From: Microvirga tunisiensis
GTDB taxonomy: Bacteria > Pseudomonadota > Alphaproteobacteria > Rhizobiales > Beijerinckiaceae
Direction: 5' to 3'
NCBI RefSeq assembly: GCF_009296175.1
Contig: NZ_VOSK01000019.1
Span: 1-54,620 of the forward strand
Length of the DNA: 54,620 bases
Numbering within the stretch: position 1 is the stretch's first letter; the number at the start of each line of letters is the position of its first letter. Under the pieces are notes generated by a model. It did not search any database, was not told the DNA's origin, and saw nothing but the letters and a program-made list of their open reading frames with translations. Of this stretch, positions 8,909-16,495 are shown piece after piece. Made by a program: the position numbers and the translations under genes.

Positions 8909-9731
8909 ATGATCGGCATCGCGCATGCCCTGGGCTCCCTGCTGCTGGCAGCAGGACTGGTGTTTCTGGGGGCATGGAGCGCTCATGCCGAGACCGAGGT
9001 CGATCTGGCGCTGGTGCTGGCCGTCGACGTCTCCCTGTCGATGGAGCCGGACGAGCAGGAACTCCAGCGGCAGGGTTTCGTCGACGCCTTCCATTCCCCT
9101 GAAGTGCACGAGGCCATCGGCAGAGGCATGCTGGGCCGCATTGCCGTGACGTACGTCGAGTGGGCGGGAGCCGGGTACCAGCAGGTCGTCGTGCCCTGGA
9201 CCGTGATCGAGCACCCGGCCGACAGCCATGCCTTTGCGGCGCGTCTGGCCCAGACATCCCTCCATCGTTTCGGCTACACGTCCATCTCAGGCGCCATCGA
9301 CTTCAGCCTCAAGCAGCTCCGGGAGAGCGGGGTCACACCCGTGCGGCAGGTGATCGACATCTCCGGGGATGGTGCCAACAATCAAGGCCGGGTGGTGACG
9401 GAGGCCCGGGACGAGGCGGTGGCGCAAGGGGTGACCATCAACGGGCTGCCGCTGATGCTCAAGCGGCCCGATGGCATGTGGGACATCGACGACCTCGACC
9501 TCTACTTCCGCGACTGCGTGATCGGCGGATCGGGGGCCTTCATGATCCCGGTGCGGGAGAAGCAATCCCGGTGCGGGAGAAGCACAGATTGCTCAGGCCG
9601 TCCGGACTAAGGTCGTCCGCGAGATCGCCGCGAAGCCTCAGGCCCGGTCCTTGGTCCAGCCGGCCCAGGCGGAGGAACGGGCCAACTGCCTGGCCGGGGA
9701 AATTCGGCGCCAGCAGCGGTCAGAGAACTGA
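8909..9731 (+). pseudogene. DUF1194 (VWA-like) exported protein, frameshifted near its end
   Basis: The gene starts at ATG 8909 with a signal peptide (GSLLLAAGLVFLGAWSAHA) and continues as a von Willebrand A-like DUF1194 domain: DVSLSM metal-site motif near residue 41, then VDFS/ISGDG elements (QVIDISGDGANNQGR about 148-162). At residue about 215 (FMIPVREK) the sequence ATCCCGGTGCGGGAGAAGCA is present twice in tandem (9545-9564, 9565-9584). The frame is thrown and stops at 9608-9610 as 233 residues. The expected family ending (AQIAQAVRTKVVREIA) is intact in another frame from 9582 to the TGA at 9729-9731. The duplication alone does not restore the frame when removed; one further base (AAGGCA for AAGCA) also seems to be lost. 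The protein may still fold, lacking only the last helix. Confidence 0.75.
9545..9584 (+). repeat. Perfect 20-bp tandem duplication inside a coding region
   Basis: Two adjacent copies of ATCCCGGTGCGGGAGAAGCA (9545-9564 and 9565-9584) lie inside the DUF1194 gene and displace its reading frame. It looks like a replication-slippage duplication or an assembly artefact. Confidence 0.9.
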
Positions 9732-9799
9732 TTGCCTCGCTTGGACGCCGAAGCGCCGGAAGTGCTCCGCCCCTGCAAGCCTTGGCCCTCCTGGCCCAC

Positions 9800-10192
9800 T
9801 CACGGGCGCAGCGTCCGCATCAGGTCGTGGATGTGCCCGACCAGGGTGGCCGCGTGATAGGGCTTGGGCATAAACTGCCCGTGATCTGGGATCTCGTCGG
9901 GATGCGGGCGGGCGTAGCCGGAGGAGATCAGCAGCAGCACGTGCGGCCAACGCCGATGGACCTGCTCGGCGAGTTCCATACCGTCCATCGAGCCGGGCAT
10001 GTCCACATCCGTGAAGAGCACCTGCACCTCGTCGGAGCGCGCCTCCAGCACCGCCAAGGCCACATCGGCGTTCGCCGCCTCCAGCACCTGGAAGCCCGCC
10101 TCCTCTAGCTCGTCGGCGGCCGTCATTCGCACCAACGGTTCGTCCTCGACCAGAAGGACAACGGGAGGATCCACGATTGCATCCTGTCCCAT
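9800..10192 (-). CDS. Single-domain response regulator (CheY-like receiver)
   Basis: This 130-residue stand-alone receiver domain has the acidic pocket at VEDEP (about 16-20), the phosphoacceptor aspartate in FTDVDMPG (about residue 62), the conserved Ser/Thr switch (LLISSGYA) and the Lys in FMPKPYHA (about 110). It has no output domain, so it probably works through protein-protein contact or as a phosphate sink. Its stop region is followed by nothing on this strand; the start is one base from the end of a second receiver gene upstream, so the pair form an operon with the NepR-like gene. Confidence 0.88.
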   Translation of the reverse strand: MGQDAIVDPPVVLLVEDEPLVRMTAADELEEAGFQVLEAANADVALAVLEARSDEVQVLFTDVDMPGSMDGMELAEQVHRRWPHVLLLISSGYARPHPDEIPDHGQFMPKPYHAATLVGHIHDLMRTLRP

Positions 10193-10193
10193 G

Positions 10194-10592
10194 TCACGTC
10201 ACCGGTGGCTGCGGGTCATGGATGGCCTTCTCGGCCTGGACCAGCACGTCGAGGCCACGCCAGGGCTTCGGCATGAAGGTGACGCACTCCGGCAGGTCAT
10301 CGGACGCTGCGCCGGGATCGCCCGACGTGAGCACGACCCGCACCGTCGGCCAGAGCGTGCACGCTGCCCTGGCAAGCTGGACCCCGTCCATCTCTCCCGG
10401 GAGGCGCACATCGGCGAACATCATCGCCACCTCGCCCCCACGCTCCTGAAGACAGTCCAGAGCCGCTTCCGCGCTTTCGACCTCGACCACGTCCAGCGGG
10501 GTTTCCTCCAGCAAGGCGCCCGCGAGCGCCCGGACATCGGGATCATCCTCGACGATCAGTGCGAGGTGCGGCTCAGGATGGAGTGTGTTCAT
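10194..10592 (-). CDS. Second single-domain response regulator
   Basis: A 132-residue receiver. It carries VEDDP (acidic pocket), FADVRLPG (phosphoacceptor Asp), VLTSGDPG (switch Ser/Thr) and FMPKPWRG (Lys). ATG 10592 has GGGAGA just upstream, which is why I prefer it over the longer frame. The first 20 bases overlap the end of the NepR-like gene and its end touches the next receiver, indicating translational coupling of three genes. It is a paralogue of the neighbour but diverged. The cognate histidine kinase is not in this window. Confidence 0.87.
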   Translation of the reverse strand: MNTLHPEPHLALIVEDDPDVRALAGALLEETPLDVVEVESAEAALDCLQERGGEVAMMFADVRLPGEMDGVQLARAACTLWPTVRVVLTSGDPGAASDDLPECVTFMPKPWRGLDVLVQAEKAIHDPQPPVT

Positions 10593-10770
10593 GGTCGGTC
10601 TCCCTGATTTCCATATGGCGCAGGATGGCGACGAGCGGGTCCGGCACCGGCGCGTCGAGCACGTCCCGGTAAACCTCGGCGAACGCACGGGCGATCATGA
10701 AGGTGGCAACATCCGGATGAAGGTCGTTGACATGGGGCAGGCGCACGTCGCCTGAGGCGTCGTGGGACAT
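10573..10770 (-). CDS. NepR-like anti-sigma factor (short)
   Basis: This 65-residue protein has a core (IARAFAEVYRDVLDAPVPDP, then LVAILRHME) that follows the NepR pattern of a helix ending in Y-x-x-V/L, an acidic residue, P-V-P and a short second helix L-x-x-L-L. NepR binds the general stress sigma factor EcfG in alphaproteobacteria and is removed by PhyR. Here it is encoded ahead of two receiver-only regulators rather than PhyR or EcfG. ATG 10770 has AAGGAG seven bases upstream. The match is to a short, degenerate motif, so the call is tentative; it could be a NepR paralogue with another partner. Confidence 0.5.
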   Translation of the reverse strand: MSHDASGDVRLPHVNDLHPDVATFMIARAFAEVYRDVLDAPVPDPLVAILRHMEIRETDHEHTPS

Positions 10771-10909
10771 CGGCACTCTCCTTGGGTACTGGTCTGGCGT
10801 GCCCGTCGCGGCGACTCGCCCCGCCTTGGGCTAACATACGTTAACGAAGGGAACCGCTGATCCGGCGGCGGGTTTCACCGTGACGGTAAAATAACCATAC
10901 GCCGTAAGC

Positions 10910-10964
10910 TATTTCGATAAATCCAGAAATATCGCTTGACGCATGATCCAGACACGCTCATTTT
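10910..10964 (+). promoter_or_regulatory. Putative ArsR operator and promoter of the arsR-like gene
   Basis: TATTTC (10910-10915), ten bases, then GAAATAT (10926-10932) form an interrupted dyad. The same spacing and arms recur at 11304-11326 in front of the next gene. Directly downstream are TTGACG (10936-10941) and, 17 bases on, CATTTT (10959-10964), a fair sigma-70 promoter. Only six bases separate the -10 from the ATG at 10971, so the transcript may be leaderless, in line with the lack of a Shine-Dalgarno site there. Confidence 0.5.
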
Positions 10965-10970
10965 ATTTCC

Positions 10971-11288
10971 ATGAACGTCGAACAAGCAGCCAAGCAGCTC
11001 GAAGCGCTCGGGCACGTCAGCCGGCTCCAGGTCTACCGCACCCTGGTGCGCGCAGGGGAAGCGGGCTTGGCCGTCGGGCAGATCCAGGAACGCCTCGGCA
11101 TTCCAGGATCGACACTCTCTCACCACCTCCAGCGGCTCCTGCTGACCGGACTGGTGACGCAGGAGCGGCAGGCCACGACCCTGATCTGCCGGGCCAGCTA
11201 CCCGGCGATGAACGGCCTCATCGGCTTCCTGGCCGACGAGTGTTGCGCCGACGCCGGATGCTCGACCCAGGCGGAGAACGCCGCCTGA
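10971..11288 (+). CDS. ArsR/SmtB-family transcriptional repressor
   Basis: This 105-residue winged-helix repressor has the family helix-turn-helix at about 30-75 (ERLGIPGSTLSHHLQRLLLT) and a wing ending in ATTLICRASY. A Cys pair near the end (ECCADAGC) is a likely metalloid or thiol sensor site, placed C-terminally rather than in the classical ELCVCDL helix. In the family, binding of As(III) or metal releases the operator. It is first in a same-strand operon with a DUF1127 protein, a flavoprotein and an MFS exporter. No ribosome-binding site precedes the ATG. Confidence 0.88.
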   Translation: MNVEQAAKQLEALGHVSRLQVYRTLVRAGEAGLAVGQIQERLGIPGSTLSHHLQRLLLTGLVTQERQATTLICRASYPAMNGLIGFLADECCADAGCSTQAENAA

Positions 11289-11303
11289 TAATTTTTTGCC
11301 CGG

Positions 11304-11326
11304 TATTTCTATTATACCGGAAATAT
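11304..11326 (+). promoter_or_regulatory. Second ArsR-type operator, before the DUF1127 gene
   Basis: TATTTC (11304-11309), ten bases, GAAATAT (11320-11326) repeats the arrangement found before the arsR-like gene, and half of the ten spacer bases also agree. Overlapping it, CCGGTAT (11300-11306) and ATACCGG (11314-11320) form a perfect 7-bp stem. The site sits 16 bases before the next ATG, where a bound repressor would block transcription or the hairpin could affect translation. Confidence 0.5.
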
Positions 11327-11341
11327 GAAAAGGAGAGACAG

Positions 11342-11596
11342 ATGCCAGGCTTCCTTCCCTTCATCCTCCGCCTCGCTCGCGCGGCCAAGAACCGCCGGCA
11401 GGTTGTCGCCCTCGGCGAGCTGGACGACCACCTCCTGCGCGACATCGGCCTCCAGCGGACGGACGTCCTGGCCGCCCTGGCCCAGCCCCGCTACCGCGAT
11501 CCCTCGCGGGTGCTGAAGGTCCTCTGCTGCCACGGACGCGTCTTCATCGAGCGCGTGCGTGACGGCTTCGCCCCCAAGCCCGCCTCCTGCTGCTGA
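11342..11596 (+). CDS. DUF1127 protein with Cys-bearing C-terminal extension
   Basis: The 84-residue protein has a central DUF1127 module (LDDHLLRDIGLQRTDVLAAL, about 29-48), the small Arg-rich module widespread in alphaproteobacteria. Unusually it continues for 30 residues with two Cys pairs (VLCCHGRV and the terminal SCC). ATG 11342 is preceded by AGGAGAGAC. It stands between an ArsR repressor and a flavoprotein that also ends in CC, so I infer a thiol- or metalloid-related role. DUF1127 proteins elsewhere have been tied to RNA or phosphate metabolism; function here is unproven. Confidence 0.8.
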   Translation: MPGFLPFILRLARAAKNRRQVVALGELDDHLLRDIGLQRTDVLAALAQPRYRDPSRVLKVLCCHGRVFIERVRDGFAPKPASCC

Positions 11597-11616
11597 TCCC
11601 CACAAGGAGACCTTCC

Positions 11617-13044
11617 ATGACCTCGCCCGAAAACCTTCCCGTTGCTGTCATTGGTGCAGGCCCGGTGGGCCTCGCCGCCGCTGCCCACCTGATCCAGCGC
11701 GGGCTGCCCGTAACGGTCTACGAGGCGGGCGAAACCGTCGCTGCCAACGTACGCGACTGGGGCCACGTCCGCCTGTTCTCGCCGTGGGAGTACAACACCG
11801 ACATGGCAGCCCGCGCACTGCTCCAGTCCCATGGCTGGCAGGAGCCGCCCGGGAAGGCCATGCCGACGGGATCGGACCTGTACGAGGCCTACCTCAAGCC
11901 GCTCGCCGAGACGCCCGAAATGGCGGCGGTGATCGAGACGGGCGCCGCCGTGAAGGCGATTACCCGGCTGGGCGCCGACAAGGTGCTCAGCAAGGGCCGT
12001 GAGACCAAGCCGTTCATGCTCGCCGTCTCCAATGGCAACGGCTCCATCCGGCGCGACCTGGCGCGGGCCGTGATCGACGCCTCCGGAACGTGGACGGCTC
12101 CGAATCCCCTAGGTGCGGGCGGCATCCTCGCCGAGGGCGAGGCGGAGAACGCGAGCCACATCGCCTACGGCATCCCGGATGTGCTCGGACGCGACCGCGC
12201 CGCGTACGAGGGCAGGACGACCCTCGTCGTCGGTACCGGACATTCGGCCGCGAATGTCCTCCTCGACCTTGTGAAGCTCGCGGAGCGCGATCCCGCGACG
12301 ACCATCGTGTGGGTGACCCGCGGGGCCAACCTGATGCGGGTCTACGGCGGCGGACGCGCCGACCAGCTCCCAGCCCGGGGCGAGCTCGGCTCCAGGCTCA
12401 AGGCCCTCGTCGGCAGCGGGCGCGTCACCCTAGTGGCCGGCTTCTCGGTGACCCGTATCCGCGCCGTCGGCGACCAGGTCGTCCTCGAGGGCGAGACCGC
12501 GGACGGCGTCCGGGAGGTCGGTCCCGTCGACCGGATCGTCGTCACGACCGGACAGCGCCCGGACCTGAACCTCACGCGGGAACTGCGCCTCGACCTCGAT
12601 CCGTGGCTGGAGAGCGCGAAGGCCCTCGGTCCCCTGATCGACCCGAACCTGCACTCCTGCGGATCCGTCCCGCCGCACGGCCACCGCGAGCTCGCCCACC
12701 CCGAGCCGGGCTTCTACACGGTCGGCATCAAGTCATACGGCCGCGCCCCGACCTTCCTCATGCTCACAGGGTACGAGCAGGTGCGCTCGGTCGTGGCAGC
12801 CATTGCCGGCGATCTTGCGGCAGCGGACGACATCCATCTCGTGCTGCCTGAGACGGGCGTGTGCTCGACCAACCTTGCCCCGGTCGCAGCGGCATCGTCC
12901 GGCTGCTGCGGCGGTCCCGCTCCCGTGGACGTTGACGCGTGCTGCGTCGCGGACGCGAATGCCAAGGCCGACGGCAAGTCCGGCTGCGGATGCAGCTCCG
13001 CGAATGCACCGGAAAAAGTTGCGGATCCTGTGCGCTGCTGCTGA
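11617..13044 (+). CDS. FAD/NAD(P)-binding oxidoreductase with Cys-rich tail
   Basis: The 475-residue flavoprotein has an N-terminal FAD Rossmann motif (AVIGAGPVGLAAAAHL, about 10-26) and a second NAD(P)H Rossmann site (TTLVVGTGHSAANVLL, about 203-218), the layout of flavin monooxygenases and thioredoxin-reductase-like enzymes. After about residue 425 it ends with a tail holding some twelve Cys in pairs (SSGCCGG, DACCVAD, GCGCSS, VRCC). Position between an ArsR repressor and an MFS pump suggests it acts on a metalloid or organometalloid; the tail may bind thiophilic ions. ATG 11617 has AAGGAGA upstream. The substrate cannot be read from sequence. Confidence 0.85.
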   Translation: MTSPENLPVAVIGAGPVGLAAAAHLIQRGLPVTVYEAGETVAANVRDWGHVRLFSPWEYNTDMAARALLQSHGWQEPPGKAMPTGSDLYEAYLKPLAETPEMAAVIETGAAVKAITRLGADKVLSKGRETKPFMLAVSNGNGSIRRDLARAVIDASGTWTAPNPLGAGGILAEGEAENASHIAYGIPDVLGRDRAAYEGRTTLVVGTGHSAANVLLDLVKLAERDPATTIVWVTRGANLMRVYGGGRADQLPARGELGSRLKALVGSGRVTLVAGFSVTRIRAVGDQVVLEGETADGVREVGPVDRIVVTTGQRPDLNLTRELRLDLDPWLESAKALGPLIDPNLHSCGSVPPHGHRELAHPEPGFYTVGIKSYGRAPTFLMLTGYEQVRSVVAAIAGDLAAADDIHLVLPETGVCSTNLAPVAAASSGCCGGPAPVDVDACCVADANAKADGKSGCGCSSANAPEKVADPVRCC

Positions 13045-13053
13045 GATCAGTCA

Positions 13054-14250
13054 GTGTCGAATCCGTCGAGTGTGGTCATCACCACCCTCGGGATCACCCA
13101 GATCCTCGCTTGGGGATGTTCCTTCTACCTGCCCGCCGTGCTCGCCCGTCCGATCGCCGATGACACCGGATGGTCTCTCGGCTGGGTCGTCGGCGGACTG
13201 TCCGTCGGCCTGCTCGCAGCCGGGCTGGTCGCGCCCCGGGTCGGGCGCACCATCGATGCGAAGGGTGGGCGTCCGGTTCTCGTCGCCAGCTCGATCCTTC
13301 TCGGGTCAGGCCTCGCCACCCTGGCCCTGGCCCACAGCCTGCCCGTCTACCTGATGGCCTGGCTGCTCATGGGCGTCGGTATGGGAGCCGGCCTCTACGA
13401 TGCCGCCTTCGCCACGCTGGGCCGGCTATACGGGAAGGATGCGCGACGCGCGATCACCACCCTGACCTTGTGGGGTGGCTTTGCCAGCACGGTCTGCTGG
13501 CCCTTGAGCGCCTGGCTTGTGGAGCACTTCGGCTGGCGCGGCGCCTGCGCGACCTACGCCGCGATCCAGATCCTCGTCTCGCTGCCGCTGCACGCCTTCG
13601 TCCTGCCCGGCGTCAGTACGGTCAGGCCGGATGCCAAGCCGTCGGGGAACCCCATTGAAGCCCCTGCCCCGCAAACGTTGACGGGCGCCAAACGCAACCG
13701 GGCATTCCTGCTGCTGGCCACCGTTCTGACCCTTGGGGCGGTCACCGCCTCCATGATCGGGGTGCATCTCCTGACTCTCCTGCAAGCCCGTGGATTGGAC
13801 CTCGCGGCAGCCGTTGCCCTGGGAGCATTGGTCGGTCCCTCACAGGTGGGTGCCCGGGTCGTGGAGATGGCCTTCGGCCGGTACTACCACCCGATCTGGA
13901 CCATGGTGGCCTCGGTGGCGCTCGTCGCAGGAGGAGTGGTCCTGCTCGTCGTCGGCTTCCCGATCCTTGCCCTGGCGCTGGCGTTCTATGGCGCCGGGAA
14001 CGGCATCGGCTCCATTGCGAAAGGCACTCTCCCTCTCGCCCTGTTCGGACCCTTCGGGTACGCATCGCTCATGGGACGGCTGGCGATGCCCAGCCTGCTT
14101 GCTCAGGCCTTGTCCCCCTTCCTAGGGGCAATCCTGATCGAATGGAGCGGTCCCGCTGCCGCGTTGGGCCTGCTGGCCGGACTGGCCTGCCTGAACATCG
14201 GCCTCGTCGGCTTGCTGTGGCTGACATCGCGGCCGTTCGGGCCGACGTGA
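13054..14250 (+). CDS. MFS transporter, probable metalloid-related exporter
   Basis: A 398-residue protein with about twelve hydrophobic segments and the MFS loop motif after helix 2 (VAPRVGRTIDAKGGRPVLVA). It starts with GTG at 13054, nine bases after the flavoprotein stop; no strong ribosome site, so translation is probably coupled. MFS pumps linked to arsenic operons include ArsJ and ArsK; this one is not clearly either. Context (ArsR, Cys-tailed flavoprotein) suggests export of the flavoprotein's product. Located in the inner membrane. Confidence 0.85.
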   Translation: MSNPSSVVITTLGITQILAWGCSFYLPAVLARPIADDTGWSLGWVVGGLSVGLLAAGLVAPRVGRTIDAKGGRPVLVASSILLGSGLATLALAHSLPVYLMAWLLMGVGMGAGLYDAAFATLGRLYGKDARRAITTLTLWGGFASTVCWPLSAWLVEHFGWRGACATYAAIQILVSLPLHAFVLPGVSTVRPDAKPSGNPIEAPAPQTLTGAKRNRAFLLLATVLTLGAVTASMIGVHLLTLLQARGLDLAAAVALGALVGPSQVGARVVEMAFGRYYHPIWTMVASVALVAGGVVLLVVGFPILALALAFYGAGNGIGSIAKGTLPLALFGPFGYASLMGRLAMPSLLAQALSPFLGAILIEWSGPAAALGLLAGLACLNIGLVGLLWLTSRPFGPT

Positions 14251-14266
14251 TGCTGTCGAGGAAGCG

Positions 14267-14719
14267 TCAATCCGGACGGGTGGTGATCACCGCCAGCGTC
14301 ACTGAACAGAGTGCGACGAGCATCACGACCGCATTCACCGCATGCGAGTACTCCCACTCCCGGCGCAATCCGCTCCAGTTGTCCGGCATGGCCGTCCAGT
14401 TGGCGGTCGCCTGATTGGCCGGGAACGTCCACGTGAAAAAGATCGCGAAAAAGACGACGAAGCACAGGGCAGCAGTCACGGCGAAGGAGAAGGCCAGGCG
14501 CTGCTGACGCAGCTTGATCGCCAGCACGGCGTTCATGATGAGCGCAGTCAGGTCAACGATGCCCAACCAAGCCCAGCCGGCATAGACGCCCTGAACGGTC
14601 TGATAGACATCCCGTGAAAGATCGATCTTGTTCGGCAGCTCAAACAGATGCGCTCCGGCCGGGACCAGGGCAAGAGCTGTGAACACGACGGCAAGGAACT
14701 GGATCACACGTAAGCTCAA
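14267..14719 (-). CDS. DUF1772-like small membrane protein
   Basis: The 150-residue protein has four hydrophobic segments (FLAVVFTALALVPAGAHLFE; the LGIVDLTALIMNAVLA region; FAVTAALCFVVFFAIFF; VNAVVMLVALCSVTLAVI) and the HLFELPNKI loop typical of DUF1772 proteins, a family of unknown function. I chose a TTG start at 14719 because GCGGAGGC lies six bases upstream and the sequence then begins LSLRVIQFL like family members. It converges with the MFS gene across a 16-base gap. Confidence 0.75.
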   Translation of the reverse strand: MSLRVIQFLAVVFTALALVPAGAHLFELPNKIDLSRDVYQTVQGVYAGWAWLGIVDLTALIMNAVLAIKLRQQRLAFSFAVTAALCFVVFFAIFFTWTFPANQATANWTAMPDNWSGLRREWEYSHAVNAVVMLVALCSVTLAVITTRPD

Positions 14720-14767
14720 GCAATGCCTCCGCTTACCATAACTGAGTGGAATGTCCGCATCGGGTCC

Positions 14768-14914
14768 AGCCTGTGTGAAAACGCAAACTACACTCGCCAC
14801 AGCGAACTATTTGTACAAGTCCGCACCTCGACATCGGAGATTCCACGGTCAAACAGGCCTTGCGAGACATAAAATTACTCAAAGGAGCAACCCGTCAGCG
14901 TTTTCACACAGGCT
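14768..14914. repeat. 147-bp element bounded by perfect 17-bp inverted repeats
   Basis: AGCCTGTGTGAAAACGC (14768-14784) and its exact reverse complement (14898-14914) bound a 147-bp stretch without a gene. The size and non-coding content suggest a miniature inverted-repeat element or the joined ends of a deleted insertion sequence. It sits in the 458-base gap 14720-15177 between two minus-strand membrane protein genes. I see no obvious target-site duplication. Confidence 0.55.
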
Positions 14915-15097
14915 CGGTCAAACTGAGCCGTCGGGCGTGGCCTTATGAAAGTCGGCTTACCCTATGACTACGGAAGTTCGGCTTTCGTCCGCCTCGTGCC
15001 AAGAAGCGACGCTAGAGATCGATCGCCATTGCGGGGCTGCTGTCAGCGCGGCTACTAGGATAAAGCGGCAGAGGGAAGGCTACTATCGGCAGAAGGA

Positions 15098-15115
15098 TTT
15101 CCACGAACGTGGAAA
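15098..15115. promoter_or_regulatory. Perfect 18-bp dyad, possible operator
   Basis: TTTCCACG (15098-15105), AA, CGTGGAAA (15108-15115) make a perfect dyad of 8-base arms. It lies in the gap 14915-15177, about 60 bases past the end of the DUF4239 gene. The rest of that gap shows no gene that I can support. Which regulator would bind is unknown. Confidence 0.35.
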
Positions 15116-15177
15116 GATCATGCATCCGTCCATGAGCCGTTCTACTCTGGAATACTTGCAACGAGATATATCACGGA

Positions 15178-15966
15178 TCACGGCTGAGCCTTCTCACCAA
15201 AGTCCTCCAGCACCGCCGAGAGGGCCTCCGGCTGCACCTTCACCGATCCCGCAAAAGGATGGTTCATGGCGATGATCACAAGCAGCCCGGAGACGATCAG
15301 GAAGCACAGGATCCCCGTCATCATCGCATGAACGCGCAGGTTCTCGGTGCCAAAGAAAAGCGTGAAGCCAATCGTCAGGACGGCGCCGCCGAAGAGCACG
15401 AACCAGAGCACCCCAGGGACTGCGCCGGAGGCCAGGACGAGCCTAGTGCGGCGGGCTTCGGTCAGGCCGTCAAGCTGGCGGAGAGCCTCGGCCAAAATGG
15501 CCGTTCCGCGGCCGTCGCTGGGGGTGAACGTCAGCAGGGCTGCGTAGGCGGCGTCCAGCCCGCGCGTCACCGCGTGGCTTGACCCGTTCTGCTCCATGGC
15601 AGGCCAGTCCTCGGCGATGGCTGCTCTCACGTAGCGGGTTAACCCGTCGCGGAGGGCAGCACCGGAATCACCCCCGATGCCCTCCGCCAGGCGGTAGAGG
15701 GTCGCTGCGGCGCCGGCTTCCTGGGCAGCCGCGTGCTCCGCCTCGCTGAACTTTTCCCAGACGATGATGACGGCGAAGGCCAGCAGCACGGCATAGAGCA
15801 CACCGACGGTCGCAAACGTGAAGCCGGCCACCTCGTTGTTGATCCGCAGGCGGTCCGAGCTGACGTGCCGACGAACGAAGGCGGGGGCGGCCATTGCGAT
15901 GAGCGTTGCCCCGCCGACGAGAAGGACGCCAGACAGCCATAGTGGCAGGATGGTCAGGAGTGCCAT
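15178..15966 (-). CDS. DUF4239 (bestrophin-like) membrane protein
   Basis: The 262-residue protein starts at ATG 15966 (MALLTILPLWLSGVLLVGGA). It has two N-terminal membrane helices, with a second pair near 195-250 (VPGVLWFVLFGGAVLTIGFT and MMTGILCFLIVSGLLVIIAM), separated by a soluble helical domain. The sequence NNEVAGFTFATVGVLYAVLL followed by an AEHAAAQEAG helix is the DUF4239 signature. The longer frame to 16050 adds residues without a good start. The family is related to bestrophin-like channels by fold prediction; its transport role is unproven. Confidence 0.8.
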   Translation of the reverse strand: MALLTILPLWLSGVLLVGGATLIAMAAPAFVRRHVSSDRLRINNEVAGFTFATVGVLYAVLLAFAVIIVWEKFSEAEHAAAQEAGAAATLYRLAEGIGGDSGAALRDGLTRYVRAAIAEDWPAMEQNGSSHAVTRGLDAAYAALLTFTPSDGRGTAILAEALRQLDGLTEARRTRLVLASGAVPGVLWFVLFGGAVLTIGFTLFFGTENLRVHAMMTGILCFLIVSGLLVIIAMNHPFAGSVKVQPEALSAVLEDFGEKAQP

Positions 15967-16155
15967 GTGTCGACCCGCTCCGGTCCAGTCCCATATGACG
16001 GATGGGAGCAACTGTGCGCAAGCAGCAACGGCCTTGCTGCGGGAGGCCATTGACGGCTATGCAGGAGTACCACCAAGCCGAACCGCTCTTCCAGCCCAAC
16101 TCCAGCCACACTGGCGATAAACGCCTATGCCTGAACAACCGCTCAGGGTCAGGTA

Positions 16156-16492
16156 GTGAAATTTGTTCACTGCCAGGAACGTCCGCTGTTCCTTGCTGGA
16201 GCAGACCCTCGGCTTACTTCCGAGAAGTGCCAAAAGCAGCCCTTTGCCTTTTCTGGCATGGCCTGCCGCGAAGACAGACACATCCTGGAGTTCTCCTTTC
16301 AGCCGACCTTGGTCGGCCTGACGGCCTGGTATTCCCAGCTTGTCGCAACCTTCCTGCTCACCCTGCTCATCACACTCGCCGTCTGGCGCCGCCGGCGGAC
16401 CTTGCTGAATCAGGTCGAGGCCGAGGTCGTTCGTGCGGATCTCGCACGACATGTCTCCCCCGATGTGGCCGAGGCGCCCACCAGGCATGGCG
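16156..16492 (+). pseudogene. Remnant resembling the membrane/linker part of an adenylate cyclase
   Basis: Within a frame opening at 16156, residues about 48-112 read as a membrane helix (YSQLVATFLLTLLITLAVW), a basic coil and then LARHVSPDVAEA. That matches the F/H-x-S-P-x-V-x-E linker that precedes the catalytic domain in many rhizobial class III cyclases. Nothing like a catalytic domain follows; after about 16490 the translation turns into unrelated sequence. The first part of the frame also lacks recognisable structure. I read this as a decayed fragment. Confidence 0.35.
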
Positions 16493-16495
16493 AGA

